In this document: one piece after another, positions 7,304 through 15,614 of the stretch
Layout of the letters: every line of letters starts with the position of its first letter
Position numbering within the stretch: the first letter of the stretch is position 1
Source of the DNA: Brenneria roseae subsp. roseae
GTDB taxonomy: Bacteria > Pseudomonadota > Gammaproteobacteria > Enterobacterales > Enterobacteriaceae
NCBI RefSeq assembly: GCF_003115845.1
Contig: NZ_KZ819030.1
Span: 1 to 64,000, forward strand
Direction: 5' to 3'
Length of the DNA stretch: 64,000 nt
Notes under the pieces: model-generated
Databases searched by the model: none
Told to the model about the DNA's origin: nothing
What the model saw: only the letters and a program-made list of their open reading frames with translations
Position numbers and translations under genes: made by a program

Positions 7304-7484
7304 ACCTTAATTTATCCGTTAAATAATCACCAAACCAAAATGAGAAAAGTATGCCAATACCAACGAAAGGTAGCATAAGAACATCGGGTAAATGAGCTCC
7401 TATAAAAATAAAGATAATTGAGAAAATTAATTTAAAAAAAATAGCCAAGATATCAAATAAAACAGTTCTGATCGATTTTAGCAT
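7302..7484 (-). CDS. Small two-segment membrane protein, possible immunity protein
   Basis: A 60-aa protein starting MLKSIRTVLFDILAIFFKLI, with two hydrophobic segments (about residues 7-30 and 32-52) and a charged tail (GDYLTDKLR). The start at 7484 lies 4 nt after the stop of the upstream 244-aa gene, which argues for a coupled pair; a longer start inside that gene is less likely. No family is recognised. A tiny inner-membrane protein directly after a putative effector is the layout of immunity proteins against membrane-acting toxins, but that role is inferred from position only. Confidence 0.6.
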   Translation of the reverse strand: MLKSIRTVLFDILAIFFKLIFSIIFIFIGAHLPDVLMLPFVGIGILFSFWFGDYLTDKLR

Positions 7485-7488
7485 GACG

Positions 7489-8223
7489 TCACCAGTCGTA
7501 GAAAATATTAGCAAGAGCATTGATTAATTCATCCGCATTGGAATGATCGTTCATTTTTGTTACAACAATTAGAGGGTCAATTTTTTTTGCTATGATGAAA
7601 TAGAACATTTCGGCATCTTGCGAATAAAGCATATTATATATAATTCTATCATCACGTTTTAATTTCCGTGCAGCTTGAGAGGCTTTCTCTACATTGCCGT
7701 ATATTTGAAATATTGTTATCACGTTTTTTGATAATTTATTAATGGCTAGTTTTACTTCTGGATCGTTTGATATTCTTAATGCAATTAATCTTGAAATTCC
7801 CTCAATTAAAGCTATCTTTGTTCCCTGTTTTACCGCCTGTTCAGCTATGGTATTGGAAACTTTATATCCAAGCTCTCGGTATCTTTCTGATAGATTTTGT
7901 TGCGTTTTAGTTGGTGTCTTGGAAAATAAATAATCTATTATGGTTTTTACCATGTCATAAATAAGATTTGGATTCATAAATAAAGAAGAAAGGCAGACTA
8001 TCATTCTTCTGTCCTCTGCAAAAATCATGGATCTAAATTCAGTCATTATTCTTGCGTACTTGGGATTAAAATGTGTGATTGAATATGGTGATATCCACAC
8101 TGACATTCTCGCTGCGCCTATACCAATGTCTTCTGCCGTTTCCTGAATGATGCCGTTCGTTCTTTTTATAAAGGCATCATAATATCTGGCGAGCACTCTG
8201 TTAGATGATTCGATATATTCCAT
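7489..8223 (-). CDS. Unrecognised 244-aa protein, candidate effector or toxin
   Basis: Starts MEYIESSNRVLARYYDAFIK with a GGAGAAT ribosome site at good spacing. Visible features are a short hydrophobic/glycine segment (DIGIGAARMSVWISPYS, residues about 32-48), a central hydrophobic stretch rich in isoleucine (KIALIEGISRLIALRIS, about 137-153), and a C-terminal half of amphipathic helices (KASQAARKLKRDDRIIYNML). No signal peptide or enzyme motif is evident. The DNA is clearly more AT-rich than the core genome. It is followed at once by a 60-aa membrane protein and sits in an island with a PAAR effector, so a toxin/immunity role is plausible but not shown by sequence. Confidence 0.6.
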   Translation of the reverse strand: MEYIESSNRVLARYYDAFIKRTNGIIQETAEDIGIGAARMSVWISPYSITHFNPKYARIMTEFRSMIFAEDRRMIVCLSSLFMNPNLIYDMVKTIIDYLFSKTPTKTQQNLSERYRELGYKVSNTIAEQAVKQGTKIALIEGISRLIALRISNDPEVKLAINKLSKNVITIFQIYGNVEKASQAARKLKRDDRIIYNMLYSQDAEMFYFIIAKKIDPLIVVTKMNDHSNADELINALANIFYDW

Positions 8224-8524
8224 TTTTATTATTCTCCATGTGAAAATTTTTTCCCTGTTTGTTGGTTACTCTATTATTAGATAAAACCACAATACCGATC
8301 ATAATATATTTACTATGCTTTTAAAAGTATATAAGTCATGCAGAGGTGGAATGACTTGATAATAATGACTTGTATCATCCTATGACCTAATTATTCTTTA
8401 ATATGCTGTTTTTTTAGTTTTAGTGGTTTTTTCTACCGCTAGAGGTTGCGATAAAAAGATATGTTAGTCGCGAATTCAGATAATAAGTATAACGCTCGGT
8501 CAGGATTGTGAGGTGGGGTAGCGG
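8224..8524. other. AT-rich non-coding gap
   Basis: About 300 bp between the 244-aa gene and the IS30 remnant. It is very AT-rich and contains likely promoter sequence for the minus-strand gene near 8230-8330. No coding frame, hairpin or repeat stood out. Confidence 0.5.
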
Positions 8525-8859
8525 CTGTTGAGTGAGTATAAAGACGTCTGCCACACGATAACCTTCAACAATGGCGGAGAGTTCAGCGAGCACAGGAAGA
8601 TAGCGGAGGCACTAGAGTCAGAAACGTACTTTTCGCATCCTTACTCGTCACATGAGCGTGGGCTGAATGAGAACACAAATGGCCTGTTCCGGCAGTTTAT
8701 CCCGAAAGGGACCGACTCTTACAGCGCTATCAGGGAGCACTGAACAGCAGACCACGCAAGTGTCTGGGGTTCGGCAACCCTGGTAGTTTTTACAGAGCTA
8801 AGAAAGGTGCTTTAGCGTTGCACTTCGGAGTTGAATCCGCCCTTTGCTTACTTGACTGA
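8525..8859 (+). pseudogene. IS30-family transposase C-terminal remnant, frameshifted
   Basis: LLSEYKDVCHTITFNNGGEF, EALESETYFSHPYSSHERGL and NENTNGLFRQFIPKGTD are the conserved DDE C-terminal block of IS30 transposases. Asn-Asn replaces the usual Asp-Asn at TFDNGGEF, so the second catalytic Asp is lost. The frame is broken near 8725-8742 and continues one frame over as ALNSRPRKCLGF, running to TGA 8857-8859. The N-terminal two thirds are absent. Confidence 0.82.
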
Positions 8860-8868
8860 GTTCAGAAA

Positions 8869-9074
8869 TTAATCTTCATAAACATTTACCATCCGTTCCT
8901 TATCACAATCATTTGCTGATTCTGACAAGAAGAAAAAATCGTAATCTTTAACATAAATGTTATTACCATTTTCGTGAGTAAGATTTATCCCGTGTTTTTT
9001 TTCTTCACCATATAGGTCATAAATGGTATATTTTCATTGGCATGAAATAGCGCGACGATTTTAATATCTTTCAT
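8869..9074 (-). pseudogene. Small hypothetical gene with a single frameshift
   Basis: From ATG 9074 the minus strand reads MKDIKIVALFHANEN and then shifts by one base. The second frame continues TIYDLYGEEKKHGINL, THENGNNIYVKDYDFFFLSE and SANDCDKERMVNVYED, ending at TAA 8869. Together they give a coherent acidic product of about 68 aa with a purine-rich ribosome site (AAGGAAT). A one-base loss around 9025-9030 explains the break. The family is not recognised; small acidic proteins in such islands are often immunity proteins. Confidence 0.4.
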
Positions 9075-9487
9075 TATGTGATATTCCTTTTTTTCTTAAT
9101 TTAATTATAAAAGAAGTAAGCGTCAATATTTAAGAGGATTAAAAGAAATCGAGCAATTCTTATGATCGCCATATGGGGTTTCAATATTAGTAATTACAGA
9201 ATACGATTTTTACTATTTATTGCACAGTTTTCCTTTCAATTTAAATTAAACCCTTTTTTTGAAAATCACCACCATCTATGAGCTAGCGCTCATCTGCTGA
9301 CGCACGGCTACGCCCTAACGCTGACACCCAACTATTCTCTTAACTTGATTAGGTAATTTTCAATTTTTGGCAGTAAAAATAAAAAGAATGAGAAGCCTCC
9401 ACCGCGTCCAAAACCCGGGTTTTTGGCGAGAATTACGCCTGCAAGGAGAAAAACCGTGAAATATGCTGGTTGGCAGAGGTTTGTCAA
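9075..9487. other. Gap between island remnants and rmf
   Basis: About 410 bp without a gene I can name. It holds a small palindrome (ATGAGC/GCTCAT, 9274-9289). From about 9358 there is an open plus-strand frame lacking an ATG (PPPRPKPGFLARITPA, KYAGWQRFVKNKS) that runs into the rmf terminator. It may be the 3' end of a lost gene and mark the island/core junction. Confidence 0.4.
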
Positions 9488-9515
9488 AAACAAAAGCCTC
9501 CGCATAAGCGGAGGC
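9488..9515 (-). terminator. rmf terminator
   Basis: On the minus strand GCCTCCGC-TTAT-GCGGAGGC is followed by TTTTGTTTTTG: an 8-bp GC-rich stem with a U-tract, 24 bp after the rmf stop codon. Confidence 0.85.
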
Positions 9516-9539
9516 GTTCCCTTATCATGACAAGACGGG

Positions 9540-9707
9540 CTACGCGGTAACCGCCTTGTCCTCCATGGCCTGTCGCCAACCTCCCAACCAGTAGGACCGG
9601 GCATTTATTGATTGATAGGGACAAAGTTCCCTCGGTCTGCCGGAAATACCTGCTTGATAACCCCGTGAATGAGCCCGTTCCAGGCGATCGCGTTTCTGTC
9701 TCTTCAT
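9540..9707 (-). CDS. rmf: Ribosome modulation factor
   Basis: A 55-aa basic protein, MKRQKRDRLERAHSRGYQAG, ISGRPRELCPYQSINARSYW, LGGWRQAMEDKAVTA, nearly identical in pattern and length to E. coli RMF. It binds near the mRNA exit region of 30S subunits and drives 70S ribosomes into inactive 100S dimers in stationary phase. Its place downstream of pqiC is conserved; fabA, which normally follows, is replaced by island DNA. Two longer ORFs over the same bases are in other frames. It has its own terminator downstream and is separated from pqiC by another. Confidence 0.95.
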   Translation of the reverse strand: MKRQKRDRLERAHSRGYQAGISGRPRELCPYQSINARSYWLGGWRQAMEDKAVTA

Positions 9708-9887
9708 GCCTTATTTCCCTCATTATTTATCTGGTGGAAAGAAAACAATGATTACTTTATAAGCAACCACAGACTATCAATAACCATTCTGTAGCCAAAG
9801 ATCAAGCCGCAAAATTCACGCCAATGTCATATTTGTGATCTACAAATGAGAGTTTTCCTCAGAAAAAGAAAAGCGAAAATTAACGCA

Positions 9888-9946
9888 TTGAAAAATAAAA
9901 AAACCTCTGAAAGGGGTATCTGCGGTAGAATACCCTTTCAGAGGTT
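9888..9946 (-). terminator. pqiABC operon terminator
   Basis: A long stem, AACCTCTGAAAGGGGTAT against ATACCCTTTCAGAGGTT (one bulged G), is followed on the minus strand by a T-rich run (TTTTTTTATTTTTC). It lies 57 bp after the pqiC stop. The rest of the 9708-10002 gap should hold the rmf promoter; no clear -10/-35 pair was picked. Confidence 0.88.
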
Positions 9947-10002
9947 GAGGTTTGATGCGACCGGATTAACGATGCAATAATCCGGTCAGGCGATTGAGCA
10001 GC

Positions 10003-10575
10003 CTATTGTGTCATGGACTGCGTCGCGGATTGGGCGATGGATTGCGCAACCTGCTGCCAGCCCTGAGCGAGGGTTTTGACCAAAGCGTCATAGCCATCCT
10101 CCGTCTGCGGTAAAGTGACATTGAATGGACGCTTCATCACCTTACCTGACTGATTCAAGATCCATTCGCCGCGTATCACCACTTTACCATCGTAGCGGCC
10201 ATGGAACGCCGTAACGGTAACGTTTAATACTGACTGATCGCTACCCTGTGACTGAGTCGTCACAATCCAGCCTGGCATCCTGCTTTCCAGTTCAGTGACT
10301 AACGATTGCTGAAGTTGCTGATCCAGCGGACTCGCCCACAAGTTATCGCTGGCGATAACGTACTGCACATCGCTGGTCTGATAAACCAGCCCTGAATTGC
10401 CCAGATAATCGGCGACGCTGATATGTTCAAGCCATAGTTGCCGGACATGGGTTGTTGTCACGCTCGATGTCCCCGCATCTGACACCGCCGGTAACTGATA
10501 GTAAGATTTTTGCGTACTGCTACTGCAAGCGCTCAGTAACAGCACCACGGCCAGAGTCCATATTTTCGTCATCAT
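10003..10575 (-). CDS. pqiC: PqiC outer-membrane lipoprotein of the Pqi system
   Basis: A 190-aa protein with a lipoprotein signal (TLAVVLLLSACSSS, lipobox Cys17) and an ABC-type transport auxiliary fold (DUF330/YmbA): YYQLPA near the start, QLWLEHISVADYLGNSGLVYQ, and DNLWASPLDQQLQQSL. PqiC sits at the outer membrane and caps the PqiB tunnel, completing a periplasm-spanning lipid-transport device. Its ATG overlaps the pqiB stop, as in E. coli, so it is the last gene of pqiABC. Paraquat (SoxRS) induction is known for the E. coli operon; no soxbox was identified here. Confidence 0.93.
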   Translation of the reverse strand: MMTKIWTLAVVLLLSACSSSTQKSYYQLPAVSDAGTSSVTTTHVRQLWLEHISVADYLGNSGLVYQTSDVQYVIASDNLWASPLDQQLQQSLVTELESRMPGWIVTTQSQGSDQSVLNVTVTAFHGRYDGKVVIRGEWILNQSGKVMKRPFNVTLPQTEDGYDALVKTLAQGWQQVAQSIAQSATQSMTQ

Positions 10576-12212
10576 TTTGCCCTCTTCGGCTGAGGATCTT
10601 TGCCAGCCGGCGCTTCAAAGATCAATGCATTGCTTTTTTCATTCAAGGTTCTCAGCACTGGCTGCAATTCACGCAAGACCTGATCCAGACGCTGCATATC
10701 CGCCACCATTTTACTGTAAGCCGGAGATCCAGGCTGGAAGCCTTTCATGCTGCGATTCAGCTCACGTAAGGTTTGCTGCATATCCTGCGGCAGATCCTGC
10801 ATCGCTTTGCTGGACGTAATCTGATTAAGCGCCGCCAGCGTTTTCTGCATTTCACGCAGGGTGGCCTGACTTTCCGCCAGCGTCTGCGTCGCTTCGGTCA
10901 CCATCGGATCAAGCGGCAGGGCATTAATCTTGTCGAGTACCGACATCAGCTTATGCTGAATTTGCGACAGTCCGCCATCAATCGTCGGCAATACGGGATA
11001 ACCATCCACGTTTACCAGCTTTTTATTCACTTTTTCCGCGGGATAAAAATCAAGATCGATATACAGCGCCCCGGTCAGCAAGTTGGCGGATTTGAGCGCC
11101 GCTCGCAACCCCATAGGCTGCGCCATTCTCAAATGCTGCTCAAAATCGAAATTATTGCCAATTCGCTTCTCAAACCGATCTGGCTCAATACGAATCAATA
11201 CTGGAATACGGTAATCATCATCGAGATCCTGCTTCATGTTGCGTGGGAAGAATGGAGCTTCCGCCACCGTCCCCAAGCGAATGCCCCGGAATTCCACCGG
11301 CGCCCCCGCCTGCAACCCACGGATCGATTCCTTAAAGAACATGAGATATTCTTTATATTCGGTATACAGCGAATCCTGGATGCTGCGCTGGCTATCAAAC
11401 AGCCGATACTCTGCCTGTTGCTCCGCCGGGTTACCCAACTCCCAACCGGAAGGAACATCAAAACTCACCCCGCCGCTGAACAGCGTCGCCAGCGATCCCA
11501 TTTCCACCCGCATCCCTTGCGCAGACATATCAAACGCAACGCCGCTGTCTTTCCAGAAACGAACATTAGTGGTGACAAGGCCGTCATAAGGCGCTGAAAT
11601 GAACAGTTGATAACGCATTTTACGCGCTTTCGGATCAAACTCACTGGTTTCAACCGAACCCACACGATATCCCCGAAACAGCACCGGATCGCCAACGTTC
11701 AACTGGCCGGATTGTTCACTATCCAGAATGACGCGCATCCCTTTGGCATCCGGTGACGCCAAAGGCGGTGTATCCAGCAGCGAAAATTCTCTCTTTTCAT
11801 CCTTGTGAGAACCGGGCTGAAGCTCAATATACGCGCCGGATAATAGTGTCCCAAGACCGGAAACGCCTTCACGACCAATCTGCGGTTTCACCACCCAGAA
11901 AGCCGAATCCTGTTTTAGCAGTTTATCCATGCCGTCATGCAGACGAGCTTTGATTTCAACCTGATGCAGATCATCGCTCAACACGACGCTTTCCACCATG
12001 CCGACATCAACGCTGCGACTCTTGATCATGGTTTTACCCGCTTCAATCCCCTCGGCATTGCTGGTAACGAGCGTGATTTGCGGTCCTTGATGACTGAAAT
12101 GATAAAATAATATCCAGGCGCCAATCAGTACCGTTACAATCGGTACAATCCAGACCGGTGACCAGCGTTTGATCGTTTCTATATCCGCAACGGCATGTTT
12201 ATCTTTCGTCAA
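10572..12212 (-). CDS. pqiB: PqiB, MCE-domain lipid-transport tunnel protein
   Basis: An N-terminal membrane anchor (WSPVWIVPIVTVLIGAWILF) is followed by three MCE domains (around residues 40-130, 155-240 and 290-400) and a long C-terminal helix region that forms the tunnel. I chose TTG 12212: it gives 546 aa (the E. coli length) and has AAGGAG seven bases upstream. A longer GTG/ATG-type start at 12245 lies inside pqiA with no ribosome site. The start overlaps the end of pqiA, indicating coupling. MCE proteins carry lipids between the inner and outer membranes. Confidence 0.93.
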   Translation of the reverse strand: MTKDKHAVADIETIKRWSPVWIVPIVTVLIGAWILFYHFSHQGPQITLVTSNAEGIEAGKTMIKSRSVDVGMVESVVLSDDLHQVEIKARLHDGMDKLLKQDSAFWVVKPQIGREGVSGLGTLLSGAYIELQPGSHKDEKREFSLLDTPPLASPDAKGMRVILDSEQSGQLNVGDPVLFRGYRVGSVETSEFDPKARKMRYQLFISAPYDGLVTTNVRFWKDSGVAFDMSAQGMRVEMGSLATLFSGGVSFDVPSGWELGNPAEQQAEYRLFDSQRSIQDSLYTEYKEYLMFFKESIRGLQAGAPVEFRGIRLGTVAEAPFFPRNMKQDLDDDYRIPVLIRIEPDRFEKRIGNNFDFEQHLRMAQPMGLRAALKSANLLTGALYIDLDFYPAEKVNKKLVNVDGYPVLPTIDGGLSQIQHKLMSVLDKINALPLDPMVTEATQTLAESQATLREMQKTLAALNQITSSKAMQDLPQDMQQTLRELNRSMKGFQPGSPAYSKMVADMQRLDQVLRELQPVLRTLNEKSNALIFEAPAGKDPQPKRAK

Positions 12213-13524
12213 CGGAATACTCCTTATTTTTAAGAACCTCATCACGACTATCCCACAATAAACGGGGATCGAAAGTCATCGCCGCAAACATGGTCAAGAT
12301 CACCACTGCGGCAAACAGCACTGCCGCCACCGCAGGATAAATACTCATTAACCGGCCGATTCTCACCAACGCCGATAGTACGGCGATGACAAACACATCG
12401 ATCATTGACCACCGTCCGACAAATTCGACTATTTCATAAACCACATGCATCCGCTCGCTGTCGCGCTTACCGTTGCCATTGGCAACCCAGCACAGCCAGC
12501 CCAGAGCCAGCATTTTCAAAGACGGCACCATAATACTGGCAACAAAAATCACCATCGCCACCGGATACGAACCGGCGCTCCATAGCAGCACCACACCAGA
12601 CATGATGGTGGATCCCATTCGATCCCCTAATGCTTCAGTCACCATAATCGGCATGAGGTTCGAGGGGATATACAACAGAATCGACGTAATCAACAATGCC
12701 ATTGTCCATTGCAAACTGTTTTTCCGTCGCGCATGTCCATGGCTGTGACAGCGCGGGCAAACCAGCCGGTCCGCAGGCAAAATAGCCGTACAACATGAGC
12801 ACGAACGAAATCCCTGCGACAAGCCGCTGATCCCAGGTTTCGGCACCGCCGCTAACGCGGGGGGCGCCACGATATCATTCCACAGCCAACGGCGGTCAAG
12901 CCGCTGAAACGTCAGCAACTGCAATATGCAGAACAACACAAAAGGCAGAAAACTGGTCCCGATACCAATGTCGCCATAAGCCATGAGTTTTACAAAGCTC
13001 ACCAGCACGCCCGCCAGAAAAATTTCCGCCATCCCCCAGCTTTTCAGATGAAATAGCGTTTTCCCCATCATTTTCTTCAGCGCTAACGGCAACGAGACAT
13101 GCAGACAGAGCAAAATCACGGTCACCATACCGAACGCGGGAACAAGCTGGACAAATAGCATAAACAGGCTGGCAACGCTGACGTAATTGTCCGTCACCAT
13201 GACCTTGGGGATTTCAAACAGGGTGATTTCACTGGTAATGCCGGCAACGCGCATATACACAAATGGAAACAGATTTGACAACACCAGCATGAATAACGCA
13301 CTCAGCGCATACCCGACGGTACGTTTGCGAGGCTCGACTTGATAACTGGTTAATCCGGTTTTGCACTGAGGACAAACCGCTTTCTGTCCGTGCGACAACG
13401 TCGGCAGTTTAACCAACAGATCGCACTGCGGGCATAACATGTAATCATCATGATGGTGCTCATGAAGACCGTCTTCGTGAACATGATCTTCATAAACCTT
13501 ATCGGCGTCGCTATGAGAACACAC
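12199..13524 (-). CDS. pqiA: PqiA, integral inner-membrane subunit of the Pqi system
   Basis: Two homologous PqiA halves, each opening with a zinc-ribbon (CPQCDLLVKLP and VCPQCKTG; CSCCTAILPADRLVCPRC) followed by four membrane helices. Conserved stretches include WGMAEIFLAGVLVSFVKLMAY and VGRWSMIDVFVIAVLSALVR. The likely start is GTG 13524 (AGGAGG six bases upstream), giving 441 aa; the N-terminus carries a histidine-rich extension (HEDGLHEHHHDD) longer than in E. coli (417 aa). A longer ORF start at 13602 has no ribosome site. First gene of pqiABC. Confidence 0.92.
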   Translation of the reverse strand: MCSHSDADKVYEDHVHEDGLHEHHHDDYMLCPQCDLLVKLPTLSHGQKAVCPQCKTGLTSYQVEPRKRTVGYALSALFMLVLSNLFPFVYMRVAGITSEITLFEIPKVMVTDNYVSVASLFMLFVQLVPAFGMVTVILLCLHVSLPLALKKMMGKTLFHLKSWGMAEIFLAGVLVSFVKLMAYGDIGIGTSFLPFVLFCILQLLTFQRLDRRWLWNDIVAPPALAAVPKPGISGLSQGFRSCSCCTAILPADRLVCPRCHSHGHARRKNSLQWTMALLITSILLYIPSNLMPIMVTEALGDRMGSTIMSGVVLLWSAGSYPVAMVIFVASIMVPSLKMLALGWLCWVANGNGKRDSERMHVVYEIVEFVGRWSMIDVFVIAVLSALVRIGRLMSIYPAVAAVLFAAVVILTMFAAMTFDPRLLWDSRDEVLKNKEYSVDER

Positions 13525-13697
13525 GAATAACCTCCTTCTGAGACGCGCCTGACGTTGCAGAGAGAACAACGTCAGGCCATCTGCGACGATATCCGTCGTC
13601 ATCTTTTAAGTTGCAGCCGTCACCCGAAATGACTCAGCCCTTCAGCGCGTAATTCGCGTTAACGCCAGCCCGCATCGTAAATAAGTTCGGATATATA

Positions 13698-15611
13698 TTA
13701 GCCATTCCTTTGCGCTTCGAGCGCTTCCCAACGTTCAAAACAGGTTTCCAGCGTTTTTTCCGCTTCCGCCAGCGCATTCAGTACCTGTTGCGTTTCCTCG
13801 TGCGGGCGGCTAAAAAATTCGGCATCGTTCATTTTTGATTGCAAGCTATTGATTTCCTGCTCAAATTGTTCGATTTTCAGCGGTAACTGATCCAATTCGC
13901 GCTGCTGGTTATAACTTAGTTTACCCGCATTCCGTTTAGCGGGCTGTGCGGTGCTGGCCGCAGACGCCGCAGGTATTGATGCCGCCGGGGCCGATACGGT
14001 GCGCAGCGGTGTCGACTCGGCACGTTGTTGCTGGGCATCGTAATAACCGCCGACATAGCGGGATATCACACCGTCGCCTTCAAAGATCCAACATTCCGTT
14101 ACCGAGTTATCGACAAACTGACGATCGTGGCTGACCAGCAGCACCGTGCCCTGATAGCCATCGATCAACTCTTCCAACAGTTCCAGCGTCTCCACATCCA
14201 GATCGTTGGTAGGTTCATCAAGAATCAACAGGTTGCTGGGTTTCAGGAATAGCCGCGCCAGTAATAAACGGTTGCGCTCGCCACCGGACAAGGCTTTCAC
14301 CGGCGTCATGGCGCGTTTCGGGTGGAACAGAAAGTCTTGCAGATAGCCAAGCACATGGCGCGGGCGACCATTTACCATCACTTCCTGCTTACCTTCCGCC
14401 AGATTATCCATCACGGTACGTTCAGGATCCAACTCGGCGCGGTGCTGATCAAAATAAGCCACTTCCAGCCTGGTGCCGCAATGTACCCGCCCGCTGGTGG
14501 GCGTCAGCTCACCCAGCATCAGTTTCAGCAGCGTGGTTTTACCGCAGCCGTTCGGCCCGATCAGCGCGATTTTATCGCCGCGCTGTACCTGTGCGGAAAA
14601 ATTGCGGGCCAGAACTTTATCACCGATCTGATAGTTAACCTCTTCCAGTTCAAACACGATCTTGCCGGAGCGGGCGGCTTCTTCCACCTGCATTTTCGCC
14701 GCTCCCATGACTTCACGCCGCTGTGAACGCTCATTACGCATGGCCTTCAGCGCCCGGACACGGCCTTCATTACGGGTGCGGCGCGCCTTGATCCCCTGAC
14801 GGATCCAGACTTCTTCCTGCGCCAGTTTGCGATCGAACTCAGCATTTTGCAGTTCTTCCACCCGCAGGGCTTCTTCTTTGCCTTCCAGATACTTATCGTA
14901 ATTTCCCGGCCACGAAACCAGCTTGCCGCGGTCAAGATCAACAATGCGGGTTGCCATATTGCGAATAAACGAACGGTCATGCGAGATAAATACGATGCTG
15001 CCCTGAAACGTTTTAAGAAACGTTTCCAGCCAGTCGATGGTCTCAATATCCAGGTGGTTGGTCGGTTCATCCAACAGCAATACTCTTGGCGCGCTGACTA
15101 AAGCCCGCCCCAGCGCAGCTTTACGTAACCAGCCGCCTGACAGCGAGGCCAGCGGCGCATCCGCGCTCAAGCCGAGTTGCTCCAACACTTCGTGGATACG
15201 GCTTTCCAACTGCCACAGCCCCTGGTGCTCAAGAATTTCCTGTAACTTAGCCAATTGATTCAGATGTTTTTCGCTGGGATCGGTTTCAACCAGACGCAGC
15301 GTCGCGTGATAGCTTTTCAGATGGTCCGCCTGCGCGGCCACCCCTTCGGCGACGAAGTCAAACACGCTGCCAGCAACGTCACGTGGCGGATCCTGCTGTA
15401 AGCGCGCCACAATCAGATCCTGCTCATAGGTAATGCGCCCATCATCCAGCGGGATTTCTTTTGCCAGTATCTTCAGTAAGGTCGATTTGCCCGCGCCATT
15501 ACGGCCAACCAGGCAAACACGTTCGTTATCTTCAATATGAAGCTCTGTGTTATCTAACAGTGGGGCATCGCTGAAGGACAGCCATGCGCCCGATACACTG
15601 ATTAATGACAT
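13698..15611 (-). CDS. uup: ABC-F ATPase Uup
   Basis: A 637-aa protein with two ABC cassettes and no membrane segments. Cassette 1 has Walker A GRNGAGKST (about residue 36) and signature LSGGWLRKAALG; cassette 2 has GPNGCGKTT and LSGGERNRLLLA. They are joined by the charged ABC-F linker, and the C-terminus is a coiled coil (EQFEQEINSLQSKMNDAEFF) known in Uup to bind DNA. Uup limits precise transposon excision and acts on ribosomes and branched DNA. It lies 3 bp after rlmKL on the same strand, so the two are probably co-transcribed. Confidence 0.95.
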   Translation of the reverse strand: MSLISVSGAWLSFSDAPLLDNTELHIEDNERVCLVGRNGAGKSTLLKILAKEIPLDDGRITYEQDLIVARLQQDPPRDVAGSVFDFVAEGVAAQADHLKSYHATLRLVETDPSEKHLNQLAKLQEILEHQGLWQLESRIHEVLEQLGLSADAPLASLSGGWLRKAALGRALVSAPRVLLLDEPTNHLDIETIDWLETFLKTFQGSIVFISHDRSFIRNMATRIVDLDRGKLVSWPGNYDKYLEGKEEALRVEELQNAEFDRKLAQEEVWIRQGIKARRTRNEGRVRALKAMRNERSQRREVMGAAKMQVEEAARSGKIVFELEEVNYQIGDKVLARNFSAQVQRGDKIALIGPNGCGKTTLLKLMLGELTPTSGRVHCGTRLEVAYFDQHRAELDPERTVMDNLAEGKQEVMVNGRPRHVLGYLQDFLFHPKRAMTPVKALSGGERNRLLLARLFLKPSNLLILDEPTNDLDVETLELLEELIDGYQGTVLLVSHDRQFVDNSVTECWIFEGDGVISRYVGGYYDAQQQRAESTPLRTVSAPAASIPAASAASTAQPAKRNAGKLSYNQQRELDQLPLKIEQFEQEINSLQSKMNDAEFFSRPHEETQQVLNALAEAEKTLETCFERWEALEAQRNG

Positions 15612-15614
15612 CTG

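Noticed and set aside
9332-9723. Two overlapping minus-strand ORFs of 90 and 79 aa
   Set aside because: Both lie over rmf and its terminator in the wrong frames; the correct frame gives a textbook 55-aa RMF.
10773-11597. A 274-aa plus-strand ORF opposite pqiB
   Set aside because: Low-complexity, Arg/His/Gln-rich composition typical of an antisense frame; pqiB is clear on the other strand.
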